From Pogostemon cablin (lineage: Eukaryota > Streptophyta > Magnoliopsida > Lamiales > Lamiaceae): a DNA stretch of 64,000 nt. The translations under genes were made by a program, and so were the position numbers. The notes beneath the pieces were generated by a model, which saw only the letters and a list, made by a program, of their open reading frames with translations, did not search any database and was not told the DNA's origin. The DNA lies in contig CM043013.1 in NCBI GenBank assembly GCA_023678885.1, forward strand, positions 12,680,791-12,744,790, given 5' to 3'. Below, piece by piece: positions 33,069 through 45,740 of this stretch; the stretch's first letter is position 1; every line of letters starts with the position of its first letter.

Positions 33069-34298
33069 ATCTTCCAAGGAGCCCTGTTTGAAGTGGTTGA
33101 GAAATCTTTGCACAACCTCATCTATTCTCTCAATAATTATTAGACAATTAAGCTTTTAACTAGTGGAGTACTAATGTTGTCTCTCAAAGATCATTACACA
33201 ATTGAGCTTCTAAACTAGTACTAGTACTAATATTTTTATTGATTAATTATAATTATTTTATTAAAATAATTTATATATTCTATAACTCATTAATGATTTA
33301 ATTTAATGGTTGTTAGATTATATTTAATTGAAATCATTGTTATTTAAAATATGAGTAAAACTTCTAATTTATCTCACATAATTCACTCATCTCTTTACAA
33401 ATTAGTATATTATTTAAAAAATAAAATAAAATAATTTTAATAATAATAATTTTATTAATTCAATTCTTCCTTGAAACTAGTGCATGCAAACTACAGCTCA
33501 TACATAAGACATAAGTTCAAAGGTCACTGATCACTTTCCAAATCGGATAATTTCTTTAAAATAATTTCATAATTTTAAATTTAATTGTTGTGTATATCTG
33601 AATCTGATCGTATTTAAAACCAGTTTTAACTCTTTTTTTTCTTTTTTTTATTCACAATTAGTTTCACGAGCTAGCCATGTTAATAGGCTTACCTAGCTAT
33701 ATTTATGCTAAATCTAACTGCGCAAAATTTCAATGAGTAGTTGTGCTTTACGCATCCCATTTCACTCATTTTTAGTATCAGTCTATGTTTTCTTTCTTTA
33801 CATACCGTATGTGTTGTGTGAGATTGAATTATTTTCATTGAAATGCATCGAGGTGATTCTTATAACCCTTTTCATCGTACTCTAGTTGTACCGAGTAAAC
33901 TAGAAGACATAACTTGTGTTGAACGGGACGGGTCGTTGAGCGATCTCGTTCACAAGAGGTATCAAAGCTTCGAATAAAAATTAGAAGCTGAGATAGAGGT
34001 GAGTGTTCCTCATTTTAACTGTGTTTATAATACTAAGTTCATGGAATTTTTTTTTTTTGCTTAGTTGTTCTTCTAATGTTGTAGACTACTCATTTTGGTA
34101 TCGCTTTCTTACATAGGCCAGTTTCGAAATTAGTAATGTTTTCACATGTTGTTTCGTAATACTTATAAATGCATGTAGTTTCGCGTAAGGTTATGGAATG
34201 ACCTTAGACATTGCTAACTACATGTGATATGAGATATTTTTTGGTAATATTGATACTTCTTATATGCTTGGTTAAGTAGGGTTAATATATATCACAAA
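33069..34298 (+). other. CACTA internal non-coding region and transposase leader
   Basis: AT-rich to about 33840. From 33840 to 33998 is a leader-like exon ending GATAGAG before GTGAGTGTT, with an acceptor-like TTAAG near 34277, just ahead of the transposase start at 34299. No ORF seen. Confidence 0.4.
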
Positions 34299-37200
34299 AT
34301 GGATAAAACATGGATGCATAAAGATCGATTATCAGTTGAGTACAGTGAAGGGGTAGAATGTTTCCTGCAGTTTGCAAACGAGAATGTCGATTCTAATGTC
34401 ATATCATGCCCTTGTTCAAAGTGTGGAAATCTAAGGAGAGGTGAAATAGAGCACATAAGGGCACATTTGATAACTAATGGTATGGATATGACATACAAAA
34501 CATGGATATGGTATGGTGAACGAACTTCTAATGTGTTTCCAAGAAATGATAGTGAAGACGTTGATCAGGGTGAACATGTGTACTATCTTGATGAACCCCT
34601 AGATGACATGGTGCATGATGCCTATGATGAAAATATGAATCCAGATAAACTCAAGGAACTACTTGAGGATGCAGAAAAGCCTTTATACCCTGGATGCACA
34701 AAGTTCACCAAGCTGTCGACAATTGTGAAACTATACAACTTGAAGGCAAGATATAGTTGGAGTGATAGTAGTATGAACGAATTGCTTAAATTGTTTGGAG
34801 AGATGCTCCCTGTTAGTAATGAATTGCCTCTAAATTTGTACGAAGCAAAGAAGAGCTTGGCAGCATTGGGGATGAATTACGAGAAAATTCATGCGTGCCC
34901 CAACGATTGCATCCTATATCGGAAAGAGTATGCAGATCATTCTAGCTGTCCTACTTGTGGGGATTTAAGGTGGAAGATGGCTAAGAATGGAGAGGGTAAA
35001 AAAAAAGTGCCAGAGAAAGTGTTGTGGTACTTCCCACCTATTCCAAGATTTCAAAGAATGTTCTGCAACAAGAATGTGTCGAGACAACTTATCTGGCATG
35101 CTGAAGAGAGAGTTAGCGATGGTTCCCTTCGTCATCCTGCAGACTCACCAAATTGGAAAGTCATTGATCGTAAATGGCCATAATTTGGCAAAGGAAAAAG
35201 AAATCTTAGATTGGCTCTGTCAACAGATGGGATCAATCCTCATGGGAACATGTCATCAAAATACAGTTGTTGGCCAGTTATACTAATCACATACAATTTG
35301 CATCCAGAGTTGTTTATGAAGAGAAAATTTATGATGCTAACTCTTTTGATTTCTGGCCCTAAGCAACCTGGTAATGACATTGATGTTTATTTGGCCCCTT
35401 TGATCGAGGATCTACAACGCTTATGGGTAGGCCTTAATGTATATGATGCAAATCGAGATGAATCATTTCTTCTTAGAGCTGTCTTATTATGGACAATCAA
35501 CGACTTTCCAGCATATGGGAACTTGTCAGGTAGCTACACAAAGGGGTATCAAGCATGTCTGGTCTACGGTGAGTCTACGTATAGTGTTAGGTTGGAGCAT
35601 AGTAAAAAAATTGTATATATGGATTATAGGATTTTTCTAAAAGCAAAACATCCTCTTCGAAGGCAGAAGAAAGCATTTAATGGTAAAAATCAGTATAACC
35701 TAGCCCCAAAACCATTTATTGGTAAAGAGATTTTCAAAAGAGTTTCCAAAATCAATTGTAGCTGGGGAAAAAAGAAACGTGGTGATAAGAAGAAATGTGG
35801 TGGTGTTAAGAAGAAAAGTGGTGGTGTTAAAAAGAAAGAGAATGTATGCAAATCATGTTGGAAGAAGCCATCAATTTTCTTTCAACTTGAGTATTGGGAA
35901 CATCTACATGTAAGACATGTCCTTGATGTTATGCACATTGAGAAGAATGTGTGTGATAGTTTGATAGGTACATTACTCAATATTCCTGGAAAAACAAAGG
36001 ATGGGGTGGCAGCGAGAAAAGACCTTGTAGAGATGAATATCAGGCACGAGTTGGCACCTGTGGTTGTGGGAAGTAGAACCTATTTGCCTCCTGCTGCATA
36101 CACATTGGGTAGGGAAGAAAAGAAAAAGGTGTGTGCATCTTTGGAAGGAATGAAGTTGCCTATAGGTTACTCTTCCAACTTTAAGAAGTTGGTTTCGACT
36201 GAGGATTCAAAGTTTGTTGGCCTTAAGTCACACGATTGTCACAATTTAATGCAACAGTTACTTCCAGTGGAAATTCGTGGCTTGTTGCCTGATAATGTTA
36301 GACATGCCATCACTCGATTGTGCTTTTTTTTCAATGAGCTTTGCAGTAAAGTGATAGATGTTTCGAAGTTGGATGCTATGGAAGAAGAAATTGCGATTAC
36401 TTTGTGTTTACTTGAGAAGTATTTTCCCCCGTCATTCTTTGATATCATGATACATTTATGTGTTCACCTTGTGCGCGAGGTCAGGTATTGTGGACCCGTA
36501 TGGTATAGATGGATGTATCCATTTGAGAGATACATGAAAGTCTTGAAGGGCTATGTGAGAAACCACAATCGCCCAGAAGGGTGTATAGCTGAGTGTTATA
36601 TTGCAGAAGAGGCGGTTGAATTTTGCTCAGACTATTTATCAAATGTGAGTACAGTCGGAATTCCAATTAAGCCTCAAAAGATAGAGCCCACCAAGGCATT
36701 ATCAACCGGTGAAGTTGTCCGTGTGAGCAAGGAGGATTTGGAGCAAGCACATCTCCATGTATTGACAAATGATGCAGAGATAGACCCTTACATTTGGTAT
36801 TTAATCTTATAATAAACTTTATATGTGCTACTTTCATTTAATTTTAAGACTCTAATATGAAGGGCTTATTATCAGTGAACATATGGAGCAGTTGAAATCT
36901 ACATCCTACTCTAGATCAAGAACTAAGAAATGGTTACAAGACCAACACAATAAATCCTTCATAAGCTGGTTGCGAGATCGTGTAAGTACCACCTATATTG
37001 CATTAATCTAGATCCTAAATGGCTTAAACTTCAATTAAAAGACTATTTTAATATAAATTTTTTTATATAGGTTGAAAGTGATGAATATTCACAGTCTAGT
37101 CATCATCATTCAGCAAGGGTGCAAATGCTTGCTCAAGGACCAAGCCCATATGTGTTAAAGTATCATACTTATCGCATTAATGGGGTGACTTTTTCTACAA

Positions 37201-37727
37201 AAGAGCGTGACAATTCGATAGCTACTCAAAATTCGGGCGTAAGCTTAGTTGCACAAACCATGCAAGTGTCTAGTGCAAAAGATAAAAACCCCATTGTCTG
37301 CGATATGATTTTTTATGGGATTATTGAAGAAATATGGGTGGTTGACTATCAAACCTTTCAAATACCAATGTTCAAATGTACTTGGGTAGACTATAATACT
37401 GGTATCAAGGTTGATGAGCTTGGTTTTACATTGGTAAACCTAGACAATATTGGATACAAAGATGATTCGTTTATCTTGGGTAGTCTTGCTAAACAAGTGT
37501 TCTATGTGAAAGATCCTAAGGATCCAAAATGGTGTGTTATGCTTGTGCCTCCGTCAAGAGAGTACGTTGAATGCAAAGAAGGTGATGATTTCGATGAAGG
37601 ACAAATACACAGTCCAGGTTTTTCCAATGGAATACCACCAACAAATCCCATAATTGCAGATGAAGATGAACCATCTTGCATGCGTGAAGATTGTGAGGGA
37701 ATTTGGATTGATAATCCAAAAGCTTAA
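34299..37727 (+). pseudogene. CACTA TNPD/TNP2-type transposase with one in-frame stop
   Basis: Exons 34299-36796, 36876-36981 and 37071-37727 join in frame across GT-AG introns (1086 codons). Domains in order: a transposase-associated zinc-binding N-terminus (MDKTWMHKDRLS, SCPCSKCGN, HLITNGM); the Transposase_21 core with CPNDCILYRKEY, CPTCGDLRW and LSTDGINPHG; the LDVMHIEKNVCDSLIGTLLNI block; a DUF4218-like part (LPVEIRGLLPDNVRHAI to WMYPFERYMKVLKGYVRN); and, across the introns, a DUF4216-like C-terminus (YGIIEEIWVVDY to VFYVKDP). A TAA at 35181-35183 interrupts the core just before FGKGKRNLRLALSTDG; everything else is open. A Lys-rich insert with KKKxGGV repeats lies at about 35765-35850. 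It cuts and pastes CACTA elements in the nucleus. Confidence 0.88.
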
Positions 37728-37901
37728 ATGTTTAGACTTGTACACAGATGCAACGTATGTTATAACGTTTACATTGACCATTTTTTTCAGTGTGTTAATT
37801 ATGTTTATTTTATTTTGATCATTCGTTTTTATTTTTCATTGATGTTTGTCATTACGATTATGTTTTTTTAATATTTGGTGTTTCACTTTCTAACTTTAGG
37901 T

Positions 37902-40468
37902 ATGGCTGGTCGTAAGAGTAAAATACCACGGCTAGACTCTGACAATGAAGAAGCAAAAAACATTGATGAGCAAGAAGAGGTAATTGGAGAGGACACCCTA
38001 CCATCAAGCTCAATAAGCAGACAAACAACAAAAGGAAACAAAAGAGGTCCAACACACATGCACATCTTAGCTGTGGAGAGAACTAGTGGCATAAAGAAAA
38101 ATGTTGAATTCGATCGTAATGGATTACCAGTTGGAAATAATGCGAAAGCAATGCAAAGTTACATTGGCGTTCTAGCGAGAGAGAAGGTCAAGATTACATA
38201 TGATAATTGGAAGATAGTACCACTGGATTTGAAAGAAAAAATATGGGCTTCGATCAATGTACGTTAAAGGTTATGTTGTAGTTACTTGTATCCACTATAT
38301 ATCTCATGATGTTTTAATTATTATGGATTGTAGTTGAATTTCAATGTTGACCCTTGCTGGAAAATGGGTGTTTGAAATCTGCTGGTACCAAGTGGAGACA
38401 ATTCAAAACAATGCTGACTACACGACATATTTATGGAGCTAGTGCAAGTGAGAGGATAAAACCACCAAATGATTATCCTCATATTACCCCATCTGATTGG
38501 AGCGAGTTTGTGATTACTCGCTTATCTGAGAATTTTAAGGTACGTATACTCAATATAACAATGTTTATATATTTTTCATTATTCATTGTTTAAGTTAGCT
38601 AATCTTTAGTATTTGATTGATTCTTTAGAGTGTGAGCAATGACCATAAAACAATTCAGAAACAAAACAAATATCCCCATAGATTGGCACGCAAAAGTTAT
38701 GCAATCTATGCACAAGAAAATGTATAGTGCCAATCTCTAGCCACTCTACCAATGTCTTCGTATTGTTAGTATTTAATTACGATGAATTACTTTCAACTAA
38801 GCATAATTGATTTATTCCATGTAGCCCTCAAAGTTGAGTGGGAATATGGAGATAGATAGAGCTACCGTCTGGATTGAGAGTCGGAAAAATAAAAAAGGAG
38901 AAGTTGAAGGAGAAGACCTCAATAAAAAAGTGAATAAAATTGTAAGTAAACCTTCTAAAACTCGTGTATGACATTATTATGCCAATTAATATTGTAAATG
39001 AGATTACTAATCCAAGAAAAATAGATGGAAAGACTGAACATATATCAAATGTGTGTTGATATATTGTTCTGATCTTTTGTATTATAGAATGAGTGCATAG
39101 AAGTTATGAAGAGTGGAACCCAACAATTTCATGGAATAAAGGATGGTATTCTTGCTAAAGCTTTTGAAAAAAGCGAACATGGCGGTCGAGTGAGGGGTGT
39201 TGGGGGTGACATTACCCCAACAACATGGTTTAATCTCCCTAAAGGCAAAAATGGTGACAAAGTAACAAATAGTCATATCATGGCACGCATAGAGAGACTA
39301 GAAGTTACTATTTACAAAACTCACGAATGGAGTGACATTGATGATAAAGGTAGTTGCTCAGTCAAGAGACCTACATCCACGGATACTGTTAAGAATATAA
39401 AGAATGATGAATTTGAAAAAGAAGTGAAGAAGTTAAATCTCGCCCATCATGCGAAGAGGACCATTGACGTTGTTGATGACGTACAAGAGATTGTGGATAA
39501 TGAGTGGTTGGTTGTTCATGATGAGAATGAATTAAAGGTATAACTCAATCTAATAGGTGCAGTCATTAATTTTAACATATTTGATTTTAATATGTTATCT
39601 AAGTTAACATGAGATCTTATTATAGGGAGGGAAAATTGTGGCATTGAGCTTGGAGTCATGCACAGATATTGCTGCTTACGGAACAATTGTAAAAGTTGAT
39701 GGAGCAAGGGCTAATTGTATGCGAGTTGTAATTGACGAAGCCGTTGATTCAAATGCAATTTTACCATTACCAACAAGTGAACGTAATAGTATTGGTGATG
39801 CAGTTGGATATGATGTCTCATGGCCAATTCACTTGATAAATTTACAAGTTCAGGTATTCTCTTATATCTAACAATATTAAAAATATATAAAACACATTTG
39901 ACTAATCTTTCATTGTACATTTATTTTTATTTAACTTAGAAGCATGAAAAAAAGCAGAAGAAAGAGACGCGTATCCTTGATTTTGAATCAGTACCACCCA
40001 CTCTGTATGCGTTGCATTGTTATGCCGTTAAGCCTACATCACGCATCATACAAATTAAGTTGAATCCAGATGTTTTTGGCCGTGATCAAATGTTGTTTGT
40101 TAACTTTGATGATGTTGAGCCATTTTGTCACTTGGAACCAATTTCTGGCACATGTATCATGTTTTACATATGGTAAGTAATCTAGTTTTTCACTATTTTT
40201 ATCTTAAATTTTCTAAAATGTTTTTTTTTTTATTTTATTTTCATCTGTCGATTAATGTGGTAGGTGCACTTATCAAAAGTTGAAGCTTCGGAACAAACTT
40301 GAACAAATCATATTTGTTAATCCAAGTAATGTCAGCCACAATCACTCGACCATAACAGAGAAAAAAATGATGGATCAACACATTAAAGAGAGGGCACGTG
40401 CTCTGGTAGATAGATTGGTTGACACAACAACGTCAAATCAATTATGCATAGTGCCATGCAATGTGTAG
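37902..40468 (+). pseudogene. TNPA-like / plant transposase (Ptta/En/Spm) gene ending in a truncated Ulp1-like domain
   Basis: Several exons with GT-AG borders. 37902 to about 38258: acidic/basic N-terminus, then GPTHMHILAVER and IGVLAREKVKITYDNWKIVP. About 38336-38540: KSAGTKWRQFKT, with a one-base frameshift near 38370. About 38631-38730: KYPHRLARKSYA. 38825-38941: MEIDRATVWIESRKNKKG. About 39089-39538: SGTQQFHGIKDGILAKAF and ARIERLEVTI. 39627-39853: an ALSLESCTDIAAYGTIVKVD domain (DUF8039-like). Then 39940-40172 and 40264-40468. The last exons match the start of the Ulp1/C48 peptidase-like tail of such proteins, but stop at QLCIVPCNV, before any catalytic His/Asp/Cys. The start Met is chosen from the MAGRK context. 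Confidence 0.7.
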
Positions 40469-40524
40469 TAAGTACATATTTAATTCATAGTGTTATAATC
40501 GTCAAATAATTTATGCATAGTCTA

Positions 40525-40690
40525 TAAAAGACAACGGTGAAAAACCGATGTCTAACGATCTCGAACCGATGTCTTTTCTAGAAAAGACATCGGTAGAAAA
40601 CCGATGTCTATCAGCGTGAATTTTGACATCATGGGATACAACATCACCTATTTGGTGAAATAGACATCGGTGCAGCACCGATGTCTATCA
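40525..40690. repeat. CACTA right subterminal repeats
   Basis: About seven copies of AAAGACATCGGT / ACCGATGTCT, the same motif as at the left end, next to the terminus at 40707. Confidence 0.9.
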
Positions 40691-40951
40691 GCATTTTTCT
40701 ACTAGTGTATCTTTCAAACAACGCACTGATGCTTTCATGGGACCATTTACACTGGATGTTTTCATTTCTAAACGGTTCATTTCTGTTTCTATCACCCACA
40801 GAGTTCGTGCAAGCAGGTTGCTGTTGCTGGTACTAATTCTAAAGACATTAAGGCTGCTCTCAAATCCCGATCAGATATACCAGCTTGTCTGGCAATCGGT
40901 CAGATTTTGGCTGACCGGACAAGAGAAGCAGACGTAGAATCAAGGTTATGA

Positions 40952-42216
40952 GGTAATATCAACATGTCTTACGTAGAAATGTAGGTTATAGTATGAAAAC
41001 TTTCATCCCATATTTCTGAGTATTGTTTCTATAATTAACTACACTTGGGGATGACCTATTTACGCACAACTTTACAGTGTTTTTAAATTACAAATGCCAC
41101 TCGTGGCACTTGTTTCCTGTTTTACAAATTACACTTCAAGTCTTTGGAGGCGGTTCAAATTTTTTGTGTCATTTTAGAACATTATCTTCTGTGCCACACT
41201 GTTGGATGGATGACACGTAGGAGAGGAGAGAAATTATACCCTAAAAAAGGGAAGCTTAAACCCTATGGGATGAATGGTTGGATTCCTTAATTTCCACTGT
41301 TACGTGTTGTCGCAACACGTGATGCAGAAGATGATGTACAAAAATGGCGCAGAAGATCTCGTGTGCTTTGGAGGTGCTTGTTCTTTTGTACTAGTACCCT
41401 GAGAGAATTACTGCAGTTTCATAACATATTTTTTTTTTTCTATAAATATGTCAAATCTCAATAGCATTTTGGAACTCAATCTTAAGTGATGAATCAAACT
41501 CCTGTTGTAACGTAACAATCAAGAGCATTAGATCTTTCACTAAATAGTAAATACTGTCTTTAGCAGAATAGATTTTTATGTTCAGCAGCATTCTTTTAAT
41601 GACCAATTACTACATAACCGTGGACTACTTTCCTATGTTGTAACGCCGCCTTTATCTTATCTTGCTTTGCGTAAATAAATAACAATAATGTCGGAGGCTA
41701 AGAAGATTAAATTCTTTAAAAAATTAAGATGCAAGACAAGAAGGTAAATTGAAATTGAAGTAGCAATAATCACATCTGCACAGCAATTAAAGTTAACGAT
41801 GAGCCTGTTCAAAGAATGCTTGATCAATGGTAAACTTTTAAATGAAAACAAGCTAATACAACTCTATATTTTTTTCTATATCAGTAATAATAACAAGAAC
41901 AATAGTGCATCTGGCATAAGAATTGTAGTGCTATAGTTTCATTTGTGTAAATTGAAATATTTTTTTTTTTTTGGACAAAAAATTAACATAAAAAAAGTTA
42001 TGTGATTGAATTGGTTTTTATCCCTACTTTGTAAGACAAACTTCCAATCAAGTGATCACCACTTTAAGTTCATCATTCTCCTTTGAAATTGATTCAACAA
42101 CTTTGCATTGATCTTTCCATTTCTCAAGAAGCTCATTACAAAGTTTTGAATTCATTGATGACTTGCAAGGCTTCATCATTTACTTCAAATGTACATTCTG
42201 TCTCAAAACAACATAT
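40952..42216. other. Intergenic or uL18-like gene downstream sequence
   Basis: No further exon of the uL18-like gene could be recognised. A MITE-like fragment with AACATAAAAAAAGTTATGTGATTGAATT lies at 41955-42030 and resembles the arms of the element at 49328-49555. Confidence 0.4.
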
Positions 42217-43058
42217 GAGTTAAAAGTTTTTTTTGTCTCATAACTATTGATTTTGTATCAATTTTGTTCAATTTTCGCCGGAACCCTAGATATTTGCCGG
42301 AAATTTGTCACGTGTCTGCACGTGACCTATAATTTAGGGAAATCTGGCGATGGGTGGGTGACCTGGACTAATGGGTAAAATTGGGCCAATAAAATCGCCA
42401 CATCATCAAATTAATAAAAAAAATTAAAAAACAAAAATCTGACTCACCACCCTAATTTCCTAATATATATTTTAAATTATTTTATTTAAAAATAATATAC
42501 AAATATTAAATTATGCCACACCATATTTCACATTAAAAAAATTGAAAATTACATTAATTAAAAAAATTAACAAAAAGAATTAAAAAAAGAAACAATTAGT
42601 AATTGATACAGAAACTAAAATGTTTAAAATGAAAACAGTTCATCATCTGTTCATCTTCCTTGCAGCAACAAATCAAACCGCAGCGCCTCTTCTACCTCCG
42701 CCGCCTCCTCCATCCGCCGGATCGTCAGCACCTCTTCACATAAACGAACGTCACTCCCAACGCAACCAGCAAAGCCACCCCTCTGACCATCAAATCATCA
42801 TACCCAAACCGAAGAACCCTAAAACGAAGAACATAAAATCGAAGAACAAAAATATACCTAAATCGACGAACAAAAATATATTGAAGAACAATTTGGGAGA
42901 CTTGTAACCCCCAAATTTGAAGAAGAACTTTAATCAAACGAAATTTTATGTAATCCCCAAATTTCTAACCCTTAACGGCGGCGAATCCGGCGAGAAAGGC
43001 TCTTGCTACAATTTGAGAACGAGGGCGGCAAGAAGAGGCTCGACGCCGATGATGTTTG

Positions 43059-43643
43059 TGATGACAATTAGATACATGCATGGGGTTGTTTCACACGTGG
43101 AGTATGATCATTGGGTGTCCAGTTATGATGTCCACGTGATGCATGGAAGCTGGAAGCAAGTTGGAGGGAGTTACAACAGCTCCAACCATATCAAACTGTC
43201 AAACTGCCTAGTTGGAGCAGTGTTGAGCAGCCAACTTTGGAGCGGTTTTCAGGCGGTTAGTCTAGTTACTTATGACCTGCTAGGTGGCTGCATCTCAACT
43301 ACTAAGTGAGGGCTATCTAGTGGAGGTTTAACCAGATCAATAGGTTAAGGGAGTAGCAAGATATAAAGTCTCAAAGTAGCTTGATCACATCACGTCTTCA
43401 CTTTTGAGTTTGACAGTTTTGCAGCTTCGTTTTCTTTCTTCTTGTTGCAGATTGAGATCAATCCAATCTGAGTTGTAAGCATTGAGTGATACTAAAGTTT
43501 CTTCTCCCCAAAGTGGATGTAGGTTATTCATAACCGAACCACTATACATCTTTGTGCAAGTTTTACATTTCATTTTAAGTTCTATCATTTTATGTGTTTA
43601 GATTCTTGAGTGTTTGTGAGTTTCTTGTGTGTTTATCACGTCA
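43059..43643 (+). mobile_element. Copia 5' LTR
   Basis: TGATGACAATTAGATACATG to TTTATCACGTCA, 585 bp; about 98% identical to the 3' LTR by eye. Confidence 0.95.
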
Positions 43644-43689
43644 ATTAGCGTTGTCTGTGGGAAGAACAGACACGCAGCAAGCATTCAAG

Positions 43690-45722
43690 ATGAACACTAC
43701 AAGATTTGATGTTGAAAAGCTCTCAGAAAAATCAGATTACAACCTATGGAAACTCAAGATGAAGGCAGTTCTTATGCAGCAAGGTCTAATGGATGCTCTG
43801 AAACCTCCTCCACCATTAAAGATTGAAATACTCAGAGATCCTCAGGCTGCAGCAGGTGGTGTAAGAGCACAAGTGGATGATCAGGTACTTCAAAAGGCCT
43901 ATTCTACAATAATCCTATGTCTAAGTGATAAAATACTCAGAGAAGTATCAAAGGAGACAACAGATGTTGGAGTATGAAATAAATTGGAAGCTCTGTTTAT
44001 GGTCAAATCATCTGCAAATAAGATGCATTTGAGGCAAAGGCTTCATGCATTCAAGATGACTGATGAAAGGTCTCTGATGGAACAAGCTGATGATTTCTGC
44101 AAGATCACAGATGATCTGGAAAGTGTGGATTCAAGCTGTCCAGTGAAGACAAGGCTATCATGTTGCTGTCAGCATTGCCAAGATCACAGAGGCACTTCAA
44201 GGATTCTATTCTCTATGGAGGTAAGGATGTTGTGCTGTTTGAAGATGTACTGAAAGCACTTAGATCAAAAGATCTAGAGGATGGGGCTAACAGTAAAGAA
44301 AAGTCAGGAACAGAAGGACTCTTTGCCAAGAAAGGAAACCAAAACAAGAAATGGAACGAGGGAGGAAATTCTGATCAATAGAAGGGTGCAACAGGACAGT
44401 CAACTGGAAAGAAGTGTTACTACTGCCATGAACCAGGTCACTTCAAGAAACAATGTGCAAAATGGAAAGCTAACAAGTCCAAGAAAGTTGATGCAACTGC
44501 TGGAAATCAGAAGAATCAAGACAATCAGGTTGGTGAATTACAAAATAATGCTGGTATGGAAGGTATTGAAGCTCTGGCCATCACATCATCAGATGTGTCT
44601 GTTGAGTGGGTATTGGATTCAGGGTGTACAATACATATGACACCTATGAAGCATTGGTTTGAGGAATTCAAGCATCAGGAAGGAGGATCAGTATTGTTAA
44701 GTGATGATCATTCTTCTGAAATAAAAGGAGTGGGATCCATCAGATTGCTTATGTTTGATGGAGTTCAGAGGCTTCTTAGGAATGTCAGATATGTTCCTGG
44801 ATTAAGAAGGAACCTCATCTCCCTTGGGATGCTTGAAACTCAAGGGTATGATTCAAACCTGAGGATGGGAGTTCTTACAGTGACTAAGAATGATAGGACA
44901 GTCATGAAGGGAACTAGGAGATCTGACTTGTACTTTCTGGATGGGAGTGTTGTTGTAGGACAGATACACAACACTGATCAGCAGGATGATGCCAAGCTAT
45001 GGCATGGTAGGCTGGGAAATGTTAGTGAAAGAGGAATGCAAGAATTGGCTAAACAACAGCTGATCAAGTTCAATGCAAATGATCAGATCAGACAGAGTGA
45101 GCATTGCATCCTTGGTAAGTCTAAGAGACTTAAGTTTGGTGAATCAGAACATACAACCAAAGAAAGGATGATTATGTTCATTCAATCCTCTGGGGACCTT
45201 CAAAAACTATAACCAGAGGTGGAAGAAGATACATAATGACCATAATTGATGACTACTCAAGGAAGCTGTGGGTGTATGTTCTGAGAACCAAGGATGAAGC
45301 ATTCTCTACATTCAAGATTTGGTTAACAGAAACAGAAAATAACACTGGGAGTAGTTTGAAGTACTTGAGGACAAACAATGGATTGGAATTTGTGTCTGAA
45401 GAGTTTAATTCATACTGCAAGGAAAAAGGGATTAAAAGACACAAAACTGTCTCTGGAACTCCACAACAAAATGGCATTGCAGAAAGAATGAATCAGACAC
45501 TTTTGCAAAGAATCAGATGCATGTTGAGCAGTACAGGCTTAAGCAAGATGTTTTGGGGAGAATTAGCTGCAACTCCAGCTTACTTGATCAACTTATGTCC
45601 TACTACAGCTCTGAATTTTAAAACTCCAGAAGAAGTCTGGTCAGGTAAGGTTTCAAGCTACTCACATCTTAGAGTTATAGGCTATCAAGCCTATCCCCAT
45701 GTGAAACAGGAAATTAGAACCT
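43690..45722 (+). pseudogene. Copia gag, protease and integrase, broken
   Basis: Gag starts MNTTRFDVEKLSEKSDYNLWKL. A TGA (43975-43977) replaces the Trp codon expected before NKLE, and a frameshift follows near 44150. The zinc knuckle CYYCHEPGHFKKQC lies at about 44413-44455 after a TAG at 44379-44381. The protease motif VLDSGCTIHM (about 44611-44640), the pre-integrase LWHGRLGNVSERGMQEL (about 44998-45048) and the integrase core (MTIIDDYSRKLWVYVL, SGTPQQNGIAERMN) follow. There is a frameshift and stops at 45210-45236, and the stop at 45722-45724 ends the frame. The second catalytic Asp of integrase, expected in RTDNG, is Asn here (RTNNGLEF). Confidence 0.9.
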
Positions 45723-45740
45723 AGAGCACTTAAATGTGTT

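Larger units (their letters stand above)
31405..40707 (+). mobile_element. CACTA (En/Spm-type) DNA transposon, 9303 bp
   Basis: Left end CACTACTACAAA, right end TTTTCTACTAGTG, flanked by the 3-bp target duplication TAT (31402-31404 and 40708-40710). Subterminal regions hold many copies of the motif AGACATCGGT in both orientations. Inside are a TNPD/TNP2-type transposase gene (34299-37727, one stop codon), a TNPA-like multi-exon gene (37902-40468) and a captured LEA gene fragment (31947-32355, minus strand). All parts needed for mobility are recognisable, but the transposase gene has a premature stop. Confidence 0.95.
30415..40951 (+). pseudogene. Mitochondrial uL18-family (ribosomal L18p/L5e-like) gene, split by a CACTA transposon
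   Basis: Exon 1 (30415-30510) encodes a basic, acid-poor presequence (MLRFACRKLHGHISGG..., ends FHSSQ), as for mitochondrial import. Exon 2 (30671 to about 30752) encodes PSLAPRSFFGLEDFVDDDN and YTYQK. A third exon begins after CACCTCACAG at 31370, reads KKSKNPNKHV, is cut at 31404 by the CACTA element, and resumes at 40708 with SFKQRT, PFTLDVFISKRF and, after a frameshift near 40815, VAVAGTNSKDIKAALKSRSD. The reading is perfectly continuous across the CACTA target duplication TAT, so the insertion is exonic. No donor site at the end of exon 2 keeps the frame. The family call rests on recalled resemblance to plant L18p/L5e family proteins. Confidence 0.6.

Noticed and set aside
33951..33975. 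GAGGTATCAAAGCTTCG, resembling a Copia primer binding site
   Set aside because: It lies in the CACTA transposase leader, with no LTR terminus beside it; likely chance.
43385..43588. Minus-strand ORF in the Copia LTR, repeated at 48065-48382
   Set aside because: Present in both LTRs simply because they are copies; no support as a gene.
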